From contig JAUWLK010000006.1 of the NCBI GenBank assembly GCA_030613745.1, forward strand, positions 1 to 23,754: 23,754 nt of DNA, in the 5' to 3' direction. Below the pieces are notes generated by a model. The model did not search any database, had not been told where the DNA came from, and worked only from the letters and a program-made list of their open reading frames with translations. Within the stretch, counting starts at the first letter, position 1. The number at the start of each line of letters is the position of its first letter. This document shows positions 22,319 through 23,754 of the stretch, one piece after another. Both the position numbers and the translations under genes were made by a program. This stretch comes from Flavobacteriaceae bacterium (lineage in GTDB: Bacteria; Bacteroidota; Bacteroidia; Flavobacteriales; Flavobacteriaceae).

Positions 22319-23451
22319 AACATAACAATTATGAAGTTGCTCATGTTATTCAGAGGTTTGGTGATGAATTTGTAAAAAAACACCATCCAAACACCTGGAC
22401 AACTCGTACCTTAAATGCTTTACAGATCTGTCGTACTGCTGCACTTGGCGGACATAAAGAAAGATGTGATCATTGCGAAAAGATCAGAATGAGCTATAAC
22501 AGTTGTCGTAATCGTCATTGCCCAAAATGTCAGGGGTTAAAACAAGCTTTCTGGATAGAGGATGTTTCCAAAAGAATTATCGATACCAAATATTTTCATG
22601 TGGTTTTTACTGTTCCTGAACAATTAAATACCATTTGTTTACTTGATAGTAAAAGATTCTACAGTATTCTGTTTACCAGTGTATGGCAATCTCTCAGAAC
22701 ATTTGGTTATACACATTATGGTGTAGAAAGTGGTGCTCTTGCTATTTTACATACTTGGGGACAAAACCTAAGCCTGCATCCTCATATTCATTGTTTGGTT
22801 CCTGCTGCTGGTATTGATCTTTTAGGTGATATGAAAAAAATCAGTAAAAAAGGTAAATACTTGTACCCTGTAAAAAAACTTAGTATTGAGTTTCGTAGCA
22901 ATATGATGAAACGATTAAAAAAGCAACTCAAAGTAAACAATCAACTTACCAAACACCAGTCTTTAATTGATAAGGTATGGGCAAAGGATTGGGTAGTTTA
23001 CTGTGAACCTTCCTTTGCGGATGCTGATCGTGTAATAAAATACCTGGGGCAGTACACCCACCGTGTAGCGATTAGTAATCATAGGATCCAGAACATAACT
23101 AAAAGTTTTGTCAGTTTCTTTTACAAAGATTATAAAGATAATGGTAGGCAGAAACCTACAAAATTAAAGGGTGTTGAGTTTCTTAGACGCTTTTCTATGC
23201 ATATTCTACCCAAGGGATTTGTAAAGGTTAGGTATTATGGCATCTTGAGCAATCGATATACCAAGCAAACCGCTATGTATCGTAAACCACCTAAGATGGT
23301 GATTGATAATGAAACATCACAACAGCGCATTTTACGCCTTACCGGATTTGATATTTATAAGTGTCCGTTCTGTAAAAAGGGGCATATGCATACCATTGAG
23401 ATCATACCTAAAATACGATCTCCAGTAAGATTCCTTTACACTATAAACTAA
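22315..23451 (+). CDS. IS91-family transposase (HUH, Y2)
   Basis: 378-residue rolling-circle transposase starting at GTG (22315), chosen because it overlaps the recombinase stop as GTGA. The N-terminal zinc-binding domain has CDHC (51-54) and NSCRNRHCPKC (62-72). The HUH motif is HPHIHC (155-160), with His157 and His159 as metal ligands. The nucleophile motif YLGQYTHR has two tyrosines (Tyr243 and Tyr247), as in IS91 Y2 enzymes. A second Cys pair, KCPFC (349-353), closes the C-terminus. The protein nicks single-stranded ends and replicates the element. It appears intact. Confidence 0.95.
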   Translation: MKHNNYEVAHVIQRFGDEFVKKHHPNTWTTRTLNALQICRTAALGGHKERCDHCEKIRMSYNSCRNRHCPKCQGLKQAFWIEDVSKRIIDTKYFHVVFTVPEQLNTICLLDSKRFYSILFTSVWQSLRTFGYTHYGVESGALAILHTWGQNLSLHPHIHCLVPAAGIDLLGDMKKISKKGKYLYPVKKLSIEFRSNMMKRLKKQLKVNNQLTKHQSLIDKVWAKDWVVYCEPSFADADRVIKYLGQYTHRVAISNHRIQNITKSFVSFFYKDYKDNGRQKPTKLKGVEFLRRFSMHILPKGFVKVRYYGILSNRYTKQTAMYRKPPKMVIDNETSQQRILRLTGFDIYKCPFCKKGHMHTIEIIPKIRSPVRFLYTIN

Positions 23452-23754
23452 GAAAATGAAAAAGACATATAATCCGATTTTAAAAAAATTCTGTCATGAC
23501 AGTACAGGGTGGTTATTATGTGAAATTGAAAAATAAAATCAATGAAATCAATGAAAGTTAAAACGATAATGAATATGTAATATAAAACGAAATAGTACTC
23601 CTTGAAATTGTAAAATCTTCCCCAACAGGGGGAATACTACCTCCTAAAAAATGCTATTGAAAACCCATAAATGAAATTTGTGATAAACTACCCAGAATTT
23701 AGTTCAACATCTGCTTCATACTCGGCTTTACAAGCCGTATGAAGGCTATTTATT
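23452..23754. other. IS91-like 3' non-coding region with three hairpins
   Basis: No gene. Structures: perfect palindrome CTGTCATGACAG (23491-23502); TTCCCC (23618-23623)/GGGGAA (23629-23634) within a larger partly paired unit starting near 23596; and CTTCATA (23714-23720) with TATGAAG (23738-23744) enclosing CGGCTT/AAGCCG, a 13-bp stem with a 2-nt bulge. The last is the best candidate for origin-end structure. Confidence 0.55.

Larger units (their letters stand above)
21284..23754 (+). mobile_element. IS91-like element with tyrosine recombinase and Y2 HUH transposase
   Basis: Two overlapping genes plus structured non-coding ends. The left boundary is placed at the 21284 hairpin and the right boundary is at or beyond the window end; neither is proven. 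IS91-type elements move by rolling-circle replication and lack long terminal inverted repeats, so ends need comparison of copies. A hairpin at 23714-23744 is a candidate origin-side structure. Confidence 0.75.

Noticed and set aside
1..23754. CRISPR array
   Set aside because: No run of identical direct repeats with regular spacers; the only periodic series is the four hipB operators, which are palindromes with a 40-bp period and AT-rich gaps.

Overview
The window is AT-rich bacterial DNA from a member of the Bacteroidota, most likely a Flavobacteriaceae species. The evidence is the family mix (type III glutamine synthetase, a Bacteroidota-type dodecin, a BlaI/M56 pair with a TonB-plug-like tail, the thioredoxin/ApbE/DUF4266/DUF3570 cluster), weak Shine-Dalgarno sites, and several upstream regions with the Bacteroidota -7 box TAnnTTTG. 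No species is claimed.

Left part (1-7286, minus strand): a secreted M20 amidohydrolase cut by the window edge; a tight four-gene envelope/redox operon (thioredoxin-like protein, ApbE flavin transferase, a DUF4266 lipoprotein ending GGGCGCN, a DUF3570 protein); glutamine synthetase III with its own promoter and terminator; and a CaCA calcium/sodium antiporter. Divergent from the antiporter is a BlaI-type repressor plus M56 sensor-peptidase pair (7390-9527) with two tandem palindromic operator candidates. A 50-residue protein, a DUF2007 protein, a lipoprotein, tRNA-Arg(ACG) and a dodecin follow.

Middle part (about 11570-16600) is an accessory patchwork: an outer-membrane barrel protein, a 5'-truncated alpha/alpha-toroid gene, a GC-richer MFS transporter and a lipoprotein, separated by structured repeats. 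Several repeats look like integron attC-type ends in one orientation: an imperfect 130-bp palindrome ending in GTTAGGC, and GTTGTGTGCC/GGCACATAAC-like boxes that bracket genes. No integron integrase is visible.

Right part (16615-23754): an SGNH hydrolase; a HipBST-like tripartite toxin-antitoxin module (HipB, a free HipA N-subdomain like HipS, and a HipA-type kinase with an N-terminal Cys/His cluster), followed after 12 nt by a DUF975 membrane protein. Four TACC-N6-GGTA operators at 40-41-bp spacing precede hipB. Next come a truncated cupin-like ORF, a lipoprotein, a GNAT acetyltransferase, and an IS91-like element (tyrosine recombinase overlapping a Y2 HUH transposase by 4 nt) with structured flanks reaching the window end.

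The most interesting points are the HipBST-like module with its operator array, the attC-like cassette architecture without an integrase, and the thioredoxin/ApbE/DUF4266/DUF3570 cluster.
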